Part shown: positions 9,833 through 19,017 of the stretch, one piece after another
How positions within the stretch are numbered: position 1 is the first letter of the stretch
Layout: every line of letters begins with the position of its first letter
Source: Bombiscardovia nodaiensis
GTDB lineage: Bacteria; Actinomycetota; Actinomycetes; Actinomycetales; Bifidobacteriaceae
Length of the DNA stretch: 64,000 nt
Assembly: GCA_033127725.1 (NCBI GenBank)
Contig: AP026798.1
Location: forward strand, 2,046,001 to 2,110,000
Direction: 5' to 3'
Made by a program: the position numbers and the translations under genes
Notes under the pieces: model-generated
What the model was told of the DNA's origin: nothing
The model's database searches: none
The model's input: only the letters and a program-made list of their open reading frames with translations

Positions 9833-11371
9833 TCACTTGACGTCTTGCAACCAGGGGGTCTTCAGGTCCTTGTGCACCGGACCTCCCCACTGGGCTTGGA
9901 GGGCCGCTTCGAGGGCCGCCGCGGGCTTGTACATGACTTCGTCGCGCATCTGAGGAGCGAAGAACTGGAAGCCAACCGGCAGACCGTCGTCTGAGAGACC
10001 GGCCGGAATCGACATAGCCGGCGAGCCAGCCATGTTCGCTGGAATCGTAGCCACATCGCTCAAATACATAGCCAGCGGGTCGTCCATGCGCTCACCGAAC
10101 TTGAAAGCCGTGGTGGGCGAAGCGGGGGAGACTAGCACATCGGCCTGCTTAAAGGCCTGCTCGAAGTCACGAATAATGAGCGTACGCACCTTCTGGGCCG
10201 AGCCGTACCAAGCATCGTAGTAGCCGGCGGAGAGGGCGTAAATGCCCAAAATAATGCGGCGCTTGACCTCGTCGCCAAAACCTGCCTCGCGGGTGGCGGC
10301 CATCATATTGGCGGCAGTCTGCGCCGTGCCTTCCGGCGGCATGACCCGCAAGCCATAGCGCATACCGTCGTAGCGGGCCAGGTTGGAGGAGACTTCCGAG
10401 GGCATAATGATGTAGTAGGCAGCCAGTGAGTATGAGAAGTGGGGGCAGGAAACCTCTACCACCTCAGCACCCATGTCTTCCAGAAGCTTGACGCCTTCGT
10501 TGAAGCGGGCCTCAACGCCGGGCTGGTAGCCCTCGCCAGAGAGCTCCTTGACCAGGCCAACCTTCATGCCCTTCAAGTCCATCTTCATGCCTTCGCGAGC
10601 AGCCTGGGCCAGCGGCGGCACCGGCTTGGGGATGGACGTGGAGTCGCGCTTGTCGTAGCCGCCGATAATCTCCTGCAGGAGGGCAGCGTCGAGCACTGAG
10701 CGCGAAACAGGACCAATCTGATCCAGGGACGAGGCCATAGCAATAGCGCCGTAGCGGGAAACACCGCCGTAGGTAGGCTTCACGCCCACTGTGCCGGTCA
10801 GAGCAGAGGGCTGGCGGATGGAGCCGCCCGTGTCGGTGCCCAGGGCCAGCGGGGCCTCGAAAGCTCCCACAGCCGAAGCCGAGCCACCGCCCGAGCCGCC
10901 AGGCACACGGCCCGTATCCCAAGGATTCTTGGTGGTCTTGAAGGCCGAATGCTCAGTGGAGGAGCCCTGCGCGAACTCGTCCAAGTTGGTCTTGCCCAAA
11001 ATCGGCATGCCAGCGGCCTTGAGCTTCTCAATGACCGTCGCGTCGTAGGGAGGCACCCAGCCTTGCAAAATCTTGGAGGCGGCCGTGGTGGGAATCCCCT
11101 TGGTCACAATCATGTCTTTAACGGCGATAGGCACGCCTGCCAGCTCGGGCAGACCCTCTGTATCGCCAGCAGCCAGCCGCCTGTCAAAAGCGTCCGCCTG
11201 AATCAGCGCCTCGGAGCGGGCGACGTGCAAAAAGGCGTCAATGCTAGGCTCAGCCGCGTCAATCGTGGCCAGCTCAGCCTCTACCAGCTCCCGGGAGGAA
11301 ACTTCCTTCGAGCGAATCTTCGCCGCCATTTCAGAAGCGGACAGTTTGACTAATTCTTCAGTGCTGCTCAT
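9833..11371 (-). CDS. gatA: Asp-tRNA(Asn)/Glu-tRNA(Gln) amidotransferase subunit A
   Basis: A 512-residue glutaminase subunit of the amidase-signature family. It releases ammonia from glutamine for GatB. The Ser-cisSer-Lys triad region is visible: [15 protein letters not shown] lysine ([19 protein letters not shown]), then [17 protein letters not shown], then [29 protein letters not shown] lies three bases after the gatC stop, with the ribosome-binding site inside gatC, so translation is coupled. Length is normal. Confidence 0.97.
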   Translation of the reverse strand: MSSTEELVKLSASEMAAKIRSKEVSSRELVEAELATIDAAEPSIDAFLHVARSEALIQADAFDRRLAAGDTEGLPELAGVPIAVKDMIVTKGIPTTAASKILQGWVPPYDATVIEKLKAAGMPILGKTNLDEFAQGSSTEHSAFKTTKNPWDTGRVPGGSGGGSASAVGAFEAPLALGTDTGGSIRQPSALTGTVGVKPTYGGVSRYGAIAMASSLDQIGPVSRSVLDAALLQEIIGGYDKRDSTSIPKPVPPLAQAAREGMKMDLKGMKVGLVKELSGEGYQPGVEARFNEGVKLLEDMGAEVVEVSCPHFSYSLAAYYIIMPSEVSSNLARYDGMRYGLRVMPPEGTAQTAANMMAATREAGFGDEVKRRIILGIYALSAGYYDAWYGSAQKVRTLIIRDFEQAFKQADVLVSPASPTTAFKFGERMDDPLAMYLSDVATIPANMAGSPAMSIPAGLSDDGLPVGFQFFAPQMRDEVMYKPAAALEAALQAQWGGPVHKDLKTPWLQDVK

Positions 11372-11374
11372 CGC

Positions 11375-11683
11375 TCACTCATCCCCTAAAATCTGCGGGG
11401 CTACGAACATGCCCGCCTCGGTCTTCGGTGCCCCGGCCAGCGCTTCCTCCTGGGTCAGCGGCTCTTGGGGCTCGTCTGGGCGCAAATAGGCTTCCAGCGG
11501 TATGGGGTTGGCCGTGGGCGGCACGTCGTCGCCAGCCACTTCCTGCACCTTCGTGATGGACTCTGCTATCACGTTGAGCTCGCCCTTGAGGCGCTCAATT
11601 TCCTCGTCTGTCAGAGCAATGCGGGCTAAGTCGCCCAGGTGCTCTATCTCTTCGCGTGTAAATGTAGGCATAGTATCCATACT
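11375..11683 (-). CDS. gatC: Asp-tRNA(Asn)/Glu-tRNA(Gln) amidotransferase subunit C
   Basis: The small belt subunit that holds GatA and GatB together. The core [20 protein letters not shown] is the canonical GatC N terminus, followed by [15 protein letters not shown] and MFVAPQIL motifs. ATG at 11683 (102 residues) is preferred for the GGAA upstream. ATG at 11674 matches the usual family start, and a longer frame begins at 11710. First gene of the gatCAB operon. Confidence 0.93.
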   Translation of the reverse strand, partial: SMDTMPTFTREEIEHLGDLARIALTDEEIERLKGELNVIAESITKVQEVAGDDVPPTANPIPLEAYLRPDEPQEPLTQEEALAGAPKTEAGMFVAPQILGDE

Positions 11684-11726
11684 ATTCGTTTCCAGTGACA
11701 CGCGCATCACGAATAGTTAACGAAAT

Positions 11727-11774
11727 GTGAGCCCCTGGTAACAGACTTGAAAAGGCCTGTTACCAGGGGCTCAC
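11727..11774 (-). terminator. Strong intrinsic terminator after the ABC exporter
   Basis: A perfect 18-bp stem, GTGAGCCCCTGGTAACAG (11727-11744) with its complement at 11757-11774 and a 12-nt loop. On the minus strand it is followed by ATTTCGTT. It separates the ABC exporter operon from gatCAB. Confidence 0.9.
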
Positions 11775-11802
11775 ACCGGCATTTTGCGATGTTGCGGGCT
11801 CG

Positions 11803-12765
11803 CTACTTAATGTCTCGCCGATCCATCATGATCGCGCCGATGATGTAGAAAGCAGCTACCCAAACCAGGAAAATGAGCCCAGCCTGCCACCAGGAGGGGT
11901 CAAAGCCCTGCGTAGCCACACTCTCGCCAGATGGCATTCCTAAGGCATCGTTAAGATTCACGCCTGCGGTAATAAAGGTGTCCACTAGCTGCGAAGGCAT
12001 CAGGCGGCCCAAGGTGCGCGTCCAGGTAAAGTAATGGCCAATATTTGAGAGAAGAATAACAATCTCGGGCAGGAACATGTCAATACCAATAAGGGCAAAA
12101 ACAGCTCCAACCGTAGAACGGCAGAGCGCCCCCAGACCTACGGACAGCACTGCGAAGCAGGCGGAAACGAGCGCAGGGCCGAACAGGCTCACCCAGAGCA
12201 AGGCCCCTTCACCGTGTTGCAGGGGATCAACCGGTATTGAGCCTATGACCATGCGCACCACGCCCCAAGACACGAAAATAGCCAGCTGAGTACTGGCCCA
12301 AGTCAGGGCAGCCACCACAATGGCCTTAGCACCCACCATCATGCCCCGGTGGGGGTTAGCAGTCAGGCTGGAGTCAATGGAGTCCGACGTGAACTCTGTA
12401 GTGATACTCATGACGCCCAAAATGCCCACGACAATTGTAGAAATAGTCACAAATGCCGTGACTGACTGCCAGACCAGCGCGGAGGGCATGTTCCTGGTTT
12501 GAGCGAGAGCCTTGTCGGTTCGCGGGTCAATGGTATAAATCAACTTCATGGACAAGGCGGACAGCGCGGCCCCGCCAGGCAGGAGTAGGAAGTTAATGAT
12601 GAGCAAAATCCAAGTGGACTTTAAACTCATGAGCTTGACGTACTCGCTGCGAATACTGTTCCACAGGCTCACATGCGCCCGCTGCCCCAGTTCGCGCCGA
12701 CTAGCTTGATAATTGCCGGTGGGTTGGGCCGAAACTGGTCCTGCTGCCATAGTTGACTGGCTCAT
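11803..12765 (-). CDS. ABC-2 type transporter permease
   Basis: A 320-residue membrane protein. A polar cytoplasmic N terminus (to about 45) is followed by SEYVKLMSLKSTWILLIINFLLL and about six membrane segments, typical of ABC-2 permeases that work with a single ATPase in drug, lipid or peptide export. It ends with the short cytoplasmic MMDRRDIK. The start ATG overlaps the stop of the ATPase gene by four bases, so the two are translationally coupled. The substrate cannot be told from sequence. The strong hairpin at 11727-11774 ends the unit. Confidence 0.88.
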   Translation of the reverse strand: MSQSTMAAGPVSAQPTGNYQASRRELGQRAHVSLWNSIRSEYVKLMSLKSTWILLIINFLLLPGGAALSALSMKLIYTIDPRTDKALAQTRNMPSALVWQSVTAFVTISTIVVGILGVMSITTEFTSDSIDSSLTANPHRGMMVGAKAIVVAALTWASTQLAIFVSWGVVRMVIGSIPVDPLQHGEGALLWVSLFGPALVSACFAVLSVGLGALCRSTVGAVFALIGIDMFLPEIVILLSNIGHYFTWTRTLGRLMPSQLVDTFITAGVNLNDALGMPSGESVATQGFDPSWWQAGLIFLVWVAAFYIIGAIMMDRRDIK

Positions 12766-14192
12766 TGTGCGCCTCCTTCCTCTTGATTGCTACTGCCTGG
12801 AGTGGCCGCACCGCGCACTTCCTCCGGCTGGCCTGCACTGCCTGTGCTTGTGCTGCCCGCATTGCCGGCATTGTCTGGTACTCCGACGGGCGGCATCTGG
12901 TACTGACCGGGGACCGCTTGAGCAGAAGTCTGCTGGCCTGCGGGGGTCTGGGTAAAGACTGGCGGCTGTGTGTAAGAACCAGGCTGGTAAGCAGCTGCTG
13001 GCTGGTCGGCCGAAGATTGCTGCGGCATCGGCTGCTGCGACCCGGGCTGCACGTACTGTGCCTGCGCATAGGGAGGCTGACCCGGCTGCTGATTGCCCTG
13101 CTGCGGCTGCTGGCCTGGCATCGGTTGCCCGAAAGCTGCCGTCTGCGGTTGACCACCCTGGAAGTTCTGATAATCCCCAGAACCAGGCTGACCAGGTGAA
13201 GCCATCGGGCTGACTGGAGCCGCTGGGGCCGCCTGCACTGGCGCTGGGCCCTGCCCAGGCACCGCAGCGGTCTTGTACTCTTCCATCCCGTGCGTGAGCG
13301 CCATGTAGGCTTCCTCCAGGGAGGCTTTCTCCTCGCGGAACTCGTAAATCACAATCTGGTTGGCGGCGGCCATCTGCGCCACCTGCGCCAGCTCCATACC
13401 AGCCACGCGCAGAACTTGCGCGCCCGCTGGATCGTCTGCGGACGGCGGCAGCAACTCCACATTCACGCCCTGCACAGCCTGCAAGATAGGCTGCAAACGC
13501 GCTGCTTCCGGCGTGGCAATACGAATTGCGTGAGAAGAGTGCTCAGCTAGGAAGTTGGCCACGGACGTGCGCTCCAACACGCGCCCCTGGCCGATGATGA
13601 CCAGGTCGTCCGCGGTCTGCGCCACCTCGCTCATCAGGTGGGAGCTCAGGAGTACGCACCGGCCCTGAGAAGCGTAGAAACGGCAGAGCTGCCGCACCCA
13701 CATCACGCCCTCGGGGTCCAGGCCGTTCACCGGCTCGTCAAAGACTAAATTCTGCGGGTCTCCCAGCAGGGCAGCCGCGATGGAGAGTCGCTGGCTCATA
13801 CCCAGCGAGAAGGACCCCGCTTTTTTCTTGGCCACGGATGCGATACCCGCAATGGACATCACTTCATCCACCCGCTGCTGAGGAATTCCGTTGGTAAAAG
13901 CCAGCGCCTCCAGGTGGGCACGCGCCGTACGGTTCTTGTGGGCCGAGCGCGGATTTAAGACGGATCCTACCTCCGTCATGGGCGAACGCAGGCTAGTAAA
14001 AGGGTGCCCGTCGATGAGCGCCTGACCAGATTCTGGGCGGATTAACCCCAAAGCAGCACGCATCGTAGTGGACTTGCCAGCGCCGTTGGGCCCCAGAAAG
14101 CCAGTGACCTTGCCGTCAGCAGCCGTAAAGGACACATCGTTGATGGCCTTCTTAGCCCCGAAGGTCTTAGTCAAATGTTCGATAGTAATCAT
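12762..14192 (-). CDS. ABC transporter ATP-binding protein with Gln/Pro-rich tail
   Basis: A 476-residue ATPase of an ABC-2 exporter. Residues 1-300 are a normal nucleotide-binding domain: Walker A GPNGAGKST (34-42), signature FSLGMSQR, Walker B NLVFDEPVNGLDPEG, and an H-loop in LLSSHLMSEV. Residues 302-476 are a Gln/Pro/Gly/Ala-rich disordered extension with repeated GQP, QPG and QQP units, unusual for a cytosolic ATPase. The start at 14192 gives the standard MITIEHLTKTFG opening; ribosome-binding evidence is weak, and longer frames reach 14249. It pairs with the overlapping permease gene. A nine-G run lies about 200 bp upstream. Confidence 0.9.
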   Translation of the reverse strand: MITIEHLTKTFGAKKAINDVSFTAADGKVTGFLGPNGAGKSTTMRAALGLIRPESGQALIDGHPFTSLRSPMTEVGSVLNPRSAHKNRTARAHLEALAFTNGIPQQRVDEVMSIAGIASVAKKKAGSFSLGMSQRLSIAAALLGDPQNLVFDEPVNGLDPEGVMWVRQLCRFYASQGRCVLLSSHLMSEVAQTADDLVIIGQGRVLERTSVANFLAEHSSHAIRIATPEAARLQPILQAVQGVNVELLPPSADDPAGAQVLRVAGMELAQVAQMAAANQIVIYEFREEKASLEEAYMALTHGMEEYKTAAVPGQGPAPVQAAPAAPVSPMASPGQPGSGDYQNFQGGQPQTAAFGQPMPGQQPQQGNQQPGQPPYAQAQYVQPGSQQPMPQQSSADQPAAAYQPGSYTQPPVFTQTPAGQQTSAQAVPGQYQMPPVGVPDNAGNAGSTSTGSAGQPEEVRGAATPGSSNQEEGGAQ

Positions 14193-14553
14193 GCTCCGAG
14201 CATACCAGCCGCGCCCCATATTTCCGCAGCCCATCCCCATCATGACCACATGCTGGACTTACCCTCGCCCAATCGCCCCTCCCTCAGCCGCTACCAAAAC
14301 GGAGCTCGCTTCTAAAGAATAATTGCGATACTTTCTGACGATTAGGCATGCCGATGTCTCCTCCGAAGAGGAATTCCTCCACTTTCCACTAGAACACGGG
14401 GGGGGGCTTACATCCACTTGTCACTTCTACTAATCTTATAGATAAGAGGATCTGTCGTATCTCGAAAGTCGGCTCCATGCCGTCGCTGCCTCAGCGCAGC
14501 TAGGTTACGTGTGGGTCCTCAATCAAACATCTTCGACACTTTCTCTATAGATT
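14193..14553. other. Intergenic region with nine-G tract and palindrome
   Basis: A 361-bp gap between the ABC exporter operon and the methyltransferase gene. It contains a 12-bp palindrome GAGGAATTCCTC (about 14369-14380), a run of nine G (14398-14406), AT-rich sequence with TATA-like boxes near 14434-14445, and a small GCTGC/GCAGC hairpin near 14483-14498. No convincing gene was found. Confidence 0.5.
14398..14406. repeat. Poly-G tract (9 G)
   Basis: A run of nine G, about 206 bp upstream of the ABC ATPase start. It is the third longest G/C homopolymer in the window, after the two C10 tracts inside surface-protein genes. It could vary by slippage; whether it lies in a promoter or leader is not shown. 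Confidence 0.8.
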
Positions 14554-15345
14554 TCAAACGCGCATGTGCTGAGCAACGTAGGAGTGCATGGCTACGGCGG
14601 CGGCGGCACCGGCGTTGATGGAGCGCACCGAGCCGAACTGAGAGATGTAGACTACGTCGTCGGCCAATTCCAAGGCCGCTCGAGACAGGCCCGGGCCCTC
14701 TGCGCCGAAGAGGAGGAGGCAGCGGTCGGGGAAGGTGTAGGTCTCAATGGGGACCGCGCCCGGCACAATATCGAGGGCGATCACCCGCGCAGCAGCGACC
14801 GTTTGGCTCAGCGCAAGTAGGCTCGCTCGCTCGACGGGGTCGCCGGCATCCTGCGCCTGAAGGACCAAGTTGTGGGACTCACTCACGCGCGCCTGCTTCC
14901 ACTGCGTCACGAGGGATTCAATCGTTGGATAGTGGTCTACGTGCTGGTAGAGCTCGGTCATGAGCGAACCTTTGCGGTTCCACTTGTGGGGGCCAACAAT
15001 GTAAACGTGGCCCGCCCCAAAAGCGTTAGCCGAGCGCACCATAGAGCCGAGGTTGAAGTCATGGGTCCAGTTTTCCACGGCCACTTCGAAACCGTGGCGC
15101 CCCCGCACATCCAGGTCGGTGCGAATGGCCTCGACCCGCCAGTAACGGTAGCGGTCGATAACGTTGCGCCGGTCGCCCTGGTCCAGCAGGTCCGAGTCGA
15201 TACGCGGGTCAAAATATGGAGCGCGCGGGTCGTCTGGCCGGAGCATTCCGGGATGTTCCTGAGCCCAGGGCCCTACTCCCACTTGGCGAAAGACCGGCTC
15301 ATTGGAGTCCATAGCGGCTTGAGTGATGGGGTTTGGTTTAGTCAC
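14554..15345 (-). CDS. TrmH/SpoU family RNA 2'-O-methyltransferase
   Basis: A 263-residue SPOUT-fold enzyme that would methylate a ribose 2'-OH in tRNA or rRNA with S-adenosylmethionine. All three motifs are present: NFNLGSMVRSANAFGAG-like motif 1 (FNLGSMVRSANAFGAG), motif 2 LLFGAEGPGLS, and motif 3 ISQFGSVRSINAGAAAAVAM, which form the trefoil knot. The RNA target is unknown. The start is GTG, eight bases inside the end of the upstream phosphoribosyltransferase-like gene. The same pairing of a PyrE-like gene with a SpoU methyltransferase is known in mycobacteria. Confidence 0.9.
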   Translation of the reverse strand: MTKPNPITQAAMDSNEPVFRQVGVGPWAQEHPGMLRPDDPRAPYFDPRIDSDLLDQGDRRNVIDRYRYWRVEAIRTDLDVRGRHGFEVAVENWTHDFNLGSMVRSANAFGAGHVYIVGPHKWNRKGSLMTELYQHVDHYPTIESLVTQWKQARVSESHNLVLQAQDAGDPVERASLLALSQTVAAARVIALDIVPGAVPIETYTFPDRCLLLFGAEGPGLSRAALELADDVVYISQFGSVRSINAGAAAAVAMHSYVAQHMRV

Positions 15346-16183
15346 GGGCTTGGCTTTCGACTGGCTGGTTGGTATTGGACTGGCTGCTCGTTGACGCGCC
15401 CGGCTGGCCGTCAGAGGGCTCGCCTACGGATTCGCCTTCGCCCTCAGCCGCTCCCGCTGGCTGGAACAGGCGCTCGTCATACGCGCAGATAAAAGGTAAG
15501 GTTTGCTGGCTGTCGTCAACTGGGTCGATGACCTCTACTTGCGTTCTTAAAGCTCCGTCACCCAGACTCGGGCTCGAGCTCAGGCCCTGGTCCGCCTCGC
15601 TGCCCGCGCTCTGACCCACGCCGCCAACCAAGGAGGCGATAGCGACCACGCTCGCCCCCTGCCGACTGGCGATGCCGCAGTCCAGGCTGAGCTCATTGCC
15701 GTGGCGCAGGGTGACCAGGGAAGAGGTTTGCACATACGATTTCTCACTGAGCCAGGCGTCGAGCAGAATGACCCGCTTGCCCTGAATTGACGGGCCTTTG
15801 ACACTCGGAAACACGAAGTCCATCACAAACGCATCCAAGTCTTGCCCGCGCGAGGCAGCCGCGTGCAGCATGGCATCAGCCAGGGGCACAGCCGCCGAAG
15901 TCAGCGCCCCAACCGCGTCGAAGTCGTCGATCGAGTATCCCGCCTCTTCCAGGGTGTCGAGCAGCACATGCCCGGCCAGCTCAGCCCCCCGGTGGTCAAA
16001 GCTCACGCCCGCCAGTTCGGTAAAGGCCCGCCCGTCAATCTCGCGCGCCAGCAGTCCGCGCAACTGTTCGCGCGGCTCCAACATCTCCTGCCCGCCGGAC
16101 TCGCGCTGGCCTCCCAGCTCCTCGCTCCCGGTCAGGCGAAAAGCTCGGCCCGCAGTGTTCGTATCTTCATGCTCAAAACCCAT
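15338..16183 (-). CDS. Orotate phosphoribosyltransferase-like protein, degenerate
   Basis: A 281-residue protein whose middle (about 55-190) follows the PyrE fold: VGALTSAAVPLADAMLHAA, then LDAFVMDFVFPSVKGPSIQGKRVILLDAW, then ASVVAIASLVGG. The PRPP-binding loop, normally two acidic residues followed by TSTTG, reads LDAWLSEKS (141-149), so one acid and the Thr/Gly loop are gone. PRPP chemistry is therefore doubtful; it may be regulatory or have another substrate. The last 75 residues are Ser/Gln/Asn-rich. It overlaps the SpoU-type gene by eight bases. That neighbour order supports the PyrE-like assignment; the function is inferred. Confidence 0.65.
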   Translation of the reverse strand: MGFEHEDTNTAGRAFRLTGSEELGGQRESGGQEMLEPREQLRGLLAREIDGRAFTELAGVSFDHRGAELAGHVLLDTLEEAGYSIDDFDAVGALTSAAVPLADAMLHAAASRGQDLDAFVMDFVFPSVKGPSIQGKRVILLDAWLSEKSYVQTSSLVTLRHGNELSLDCGIASRQGASVVAIASLVGGVGQSAGSEADQGLSSSPSLGDGALRTQVEVIDPVDDSQQTLPFICAYDERLFQPAGAAEGEGESVGEPSDGQPGASTSSQSNTNQPVESQARD

Positions 16184-16366
16184 ACTCCCAGCCTATCGCA
16201 GCAACGAGCATGGCACGCTATTCTAGCGCCAAATATCACAGACACGAGTTTTTTTGACTTGTATAATTGTGTTTTAATGGCGGAGACTGCATAGAAGCGG
16301 TTGCGAGAGAAGGCCGCTCGACTGAGAGCGCTGGCACAGACGAAGACGGTAACAGAGGAGACAGTA

Positions 16367-17404
16367 ATGAGCGATGAGGTATCGGCGCAACCGCAAGCCC
16401 AAGTAGTGCTCTACCAGCAGGACGGGAAGAATGTACCGGTCCAGGTCACGTACTGGGGCGAAACATTCTGGATGCCGCAAAAGAATATCGCAGAACTGTT
16501 TGGCGTTAGCATCTCTTCAATTTCAAGGCACCTAAGCAACATCTACGAAGAGGGCGAATTATCTGAAGAGGCAACTATTGCAGAAAATGCAATAGTTCAA
16601 AACGAAGGCGGCAGAACGGTTTCGCGCCCCATCTCCTTCTACAACCTCGATGCCATCATCGCCGTGGGCTACCGGGTGAATAGCAAACAGGCCACCAAGT
16701 TCCGCCAGTGGGCCACGGCCACGCTCAAGGAATACATCGTCAAGGGATTCGTCCTGAACGACGACATGCTCAAAAACGGTCAGCCCTTCGGCAAAGACTA
16801 CTTCGACGAGCTCCTGCGCCGCGTCCGCGATATTCGTGCTAGTGAGAAACGCTTCTACCTGAAAATCTGCGAAGTCTTCCAGGAGATCAGCGTGGACTAC
16901 GACAAAGATAGTCGCATCACCAAAGAGTTCTACATGGAAGTGCAGAACCGCTTCCACTATGCAGCAACAGGCAAAACCGCACCGGAAATCATCGAAAGTC
17001 GCGCCGACGCGAACAAGCCTCACATGGGCCTGACCACCTGGAAAGGCTCCCCGGAAGGCCGCATTCACTCCACGGACGTGACCGTCGCCAAAAACTACCT
17101 GGACGACAAGGAACTCGACCGGCTCAACCGCCTCTCCTCCGGCTTCCTAGACATGATTGAATCACGCATCGAAAACATGCAGACCACCACCATGGCCGAA
17201 TGCGTCGAACTAGTCAACCAATACATAGGCCTAACCGGAGGCGCAATCCTCCAAGGCAAGGGCAGCCGTTCGCGGGCCCAAGCCAACCATAAAGCCAAAG
17301 ACGAGCTAAAGAAATTTAACGCTGTCGACCCATCCCAACTCTCCGACTTCGAGCAAATGCTCCGCCACCTCGACAGCAAATCAGCCGCGAAAAGCAATCA
17401 CTAG
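16367..17404 (+). CDS. RhuM family protein
   Basis: A 345-residue member of the RhuM ('virulence protein') family, first noted in a Salmonella pathogenicity island and common in accessory regions. The N terminus matches the family (VPVQVTYWGETFWMPQKNIAELFGVS, SRHLSNIYEEGEL, SFYNLDAIIAVGYRVNS, FRQWATATLKEYIVKGFVLND), combining an HTH-like part with a KilA-N/BRO-like part. The biochemical role is unknown. ATG at 16367 is chosen for AGGAGA seven bases upstream; an upstream frame start at 16301 lacks one. A TATAAT box is at 16262-16267. It is a lone gene with no toxin, restriction or Fic partner next to it, which suggests a transferred or relic unit. Confidence 0.85.
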   Translation: MSDEVSAQPQAQVVLYQQDGKNVPVQVTYWGETFWMPQKNIAELFGVSISSISRHLSNIYEEGELSEEATIAENAIVQNEGGRTVSRPISFYNLDAIIAVGYRVNSKQATKFRQWATATLKEYIVKGFVLNDDMLKNGQPFGKDYFDELLRRVRDIRASEKRFYLKICEVFQEISVDYDKDSRITKEFYMEVQNRFHYAATGKTAPEIIESRADANKPHMGLTTWKGSPEGRIHSTDVTVAKNYLDDKELDRLNRLSSGFLDMIESRIENMQTTTMAECVELVNQYIGLTGGAILQGKGSRSRAQANHKAKDELKKFNAVDPSQLSDFEQMLRHLDSKSAAKSNH

Positions 17405-17486
17405 GCACTCGCACGAAACAAGTGCAGCTCAGTTACAGACCTGGTTGAGATTGGGCCAAGTGACAATGCGCAGTGTGTGGGTTGCA

Positions 17487-18869
17487 TCAATCGCTGACTT
17501 GGTTCATGGACTCGGAATTGGTGCGGTCGGGGTCGGACTGGGTTTCGGGGGCGGTGAGCTCTTTGATGTCGGCGCCGTCGGAGTCGAGGATGTCTACGGG
17601 GTCGATGATTTTAGTGGGATCTAGGTTTTGCAGCTTGCGGGCGGTGACTAGGACGCGCGACTCTAGGGTGGTGGCGAACTGGTTGTAGGCCTTAACAGTG
17701 CGGGAGATGGATGTGCCGAGCTTGTTGGCACGGTCTCCAAGGGTATAGAAACGCTCGTAGAGCTCGTGAGTCAGGGTGAAGAGGCGCTTGGCGTCGTCGG
17801 TCAGGCTCTGCTGCTGCCAGGCGTAGGCCACGGACTTTAAAACAGCCCATAGGGTGACAGGCGAAGTGAGAGCCACTTTCTGAGCAAAAGCGTCGTCCAT
17901 GAGCGCAGGGTCGGCTTCCAAAGCGGCCTGCAAGAGCGACTCGCTAGGGATGAAGGCTACTACGAAATCGGGCGCGGTCTCGAAAGCGTTCCAATATTCC
18001 TTGTCTGCCAAGGCCTTCACATGGTCTCGCAGGGCTTTTGCGTGAGATTTCAGGAGCTCCTGCTTGCGAGCCAGTTCCTCCTCGCTCGCAGTATCGGGAA
18101 TTTCGCAGGCGCGCTGGTAGTCAGAAAATGGCGCTTTAGCGTCGATCGGAATCGTCTTGCCGCCGGGCAAATGTACCACCATATCAGGCCGCAAAACCCG
18201 CCCGTCTGAAGCCGTGACCACCACCTGGGTGTCGAAATCGACATGCTCCAGAAGGCCCGCCGACTCCACAATATTCTTCAACTGGGCCTCGCCCCAGGAG
18301 CCGCGCACCTTGTTGTTGCGCAAGGCCGAAGCCAGGGAACTGGTCTCCTTGTCGAGCCGCCCCTGCTGCTCACCCAGCGACCTCAACTGCTGGCCCAAGG
18401 CCCCCATCTCCTGCTTGCGGCCCTCCTCAATCTGGGCCACCTTGTGCTGCAAGGCATCTAAGTTCTTCTGCACCGGAGCTAGCGCGCTCAGCACCTTACT
18501 CTGCTCTTGCAAGGTCTTGGCCTGCTCCTGCCGCTTTTGCTCCTCACGCTCCTGAGCCTGCTCGCGCTCATGAGCCAGGCGAATCTGCTCAGCCTGCTGG
18601 GCCTGTGCCAGCTGCGATTTCACAAAAGAGAGCTGCTCGTTTGCCCCCTCAAACTGCGCCCGATACTGAGCCACACGCTCCTGAGCCTGCGCCAGCTGAG
18701 ACCGCAGGTCTTGCCACTGGGCTTCGGCCTCTTGGCTCGCTTGCACTTGCGCTGCGCGGACAGCATCGCGCTCCCGGCCCTTGGCTAGGCTCAGACCCAA
18801 CACAATACCCACCGCCAGAGCGAGAATGACCCCGATGATGAGCACAATAACTGCCGCAATGTCGAACAT
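17487..18869 (-). CDS. rmuC: DNA recombination protein RmuC
   Basis: A 460-residue protein. An N-terminal membrane segment (about 4-29) is followed by a long coiled coil rich in Gln/Ala/Glu (about 30-160). The RmuC nuclease-like domain follows: VRGSWGEAQLKNIVESAGLLEHVDFDTQ, PIDAKAPFSDYQRA, FVVAFIPSESLLQAAL and VTLWAVLKSVAYAWQQQ. RmuC proteins limit inversions at short inverted repeats, possibly by cleaving DNA structures. No clear ribosome-binding site precedes ATG at 18869. Divergent from the P-type ATPase-like gene. A recombination modulator is of some interest in a genome with repeats and homopolymer tracts, but no link is shown. Confidence 0.93.
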   Translation of the reverse strand: MFDIAAVIVLIIGVILALAVGIVLGLSLAKGRERDAVRAAQVQASQEAEAQWQDLRSQLAQAQERVAQYRAQFEGANEQLSFVKSQLAQAQQAEQIRLAHEREQAQEREEQKRQEQAKTLQEQSKVLSALAPVQKNLDALQHKVAQIEEGRKQEMGALGQQLRSLGEQQGRLDKETSSLASALRNNKVRGSWGEAQLKNIVESAGLLEHVDFDTQVVVTASDGRVLRPDMVVHLPGGKTIPIDAKAPFSDYQRACEIPDTASEEELARKQELLKSHAKALRDHVKALADKEYWNAFETAPDFVVAFIPSESLLQAALEADPALMDDAFAQKVALTSPVTLWAVLKSVAYAWQQQSLTDDAKRLFTLTHELYERFYTLGDRANKLGTSISRTVKAYNQFATTLESRVLVTARKLQNLDPTKIIDPVDILDSDGADIKELTAPETQSDPDRTNSESMNQVSD

Positions 18870-19017
18870 ATGTTCTAGTCAAGCACAAGTACTGGACCTA
18901 TTCTGTCGCCTTCAATTCGTTTTTTCAGCAAGGAATTAGCTCATAGACCCATACTCGAAACGTGGAGAGGGAATAATAAGAAGTACATGTGCTCTGTGCC
19001 AGACTTACGAGGAGGCT

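Noticed and set aside
14260..14430. Small minus-strand frame opened by deleting one C from the nine-C run
   Set aside because: About 55 codons with no ribosome-binding site or recognisable product; open frames of this size arise by chance.
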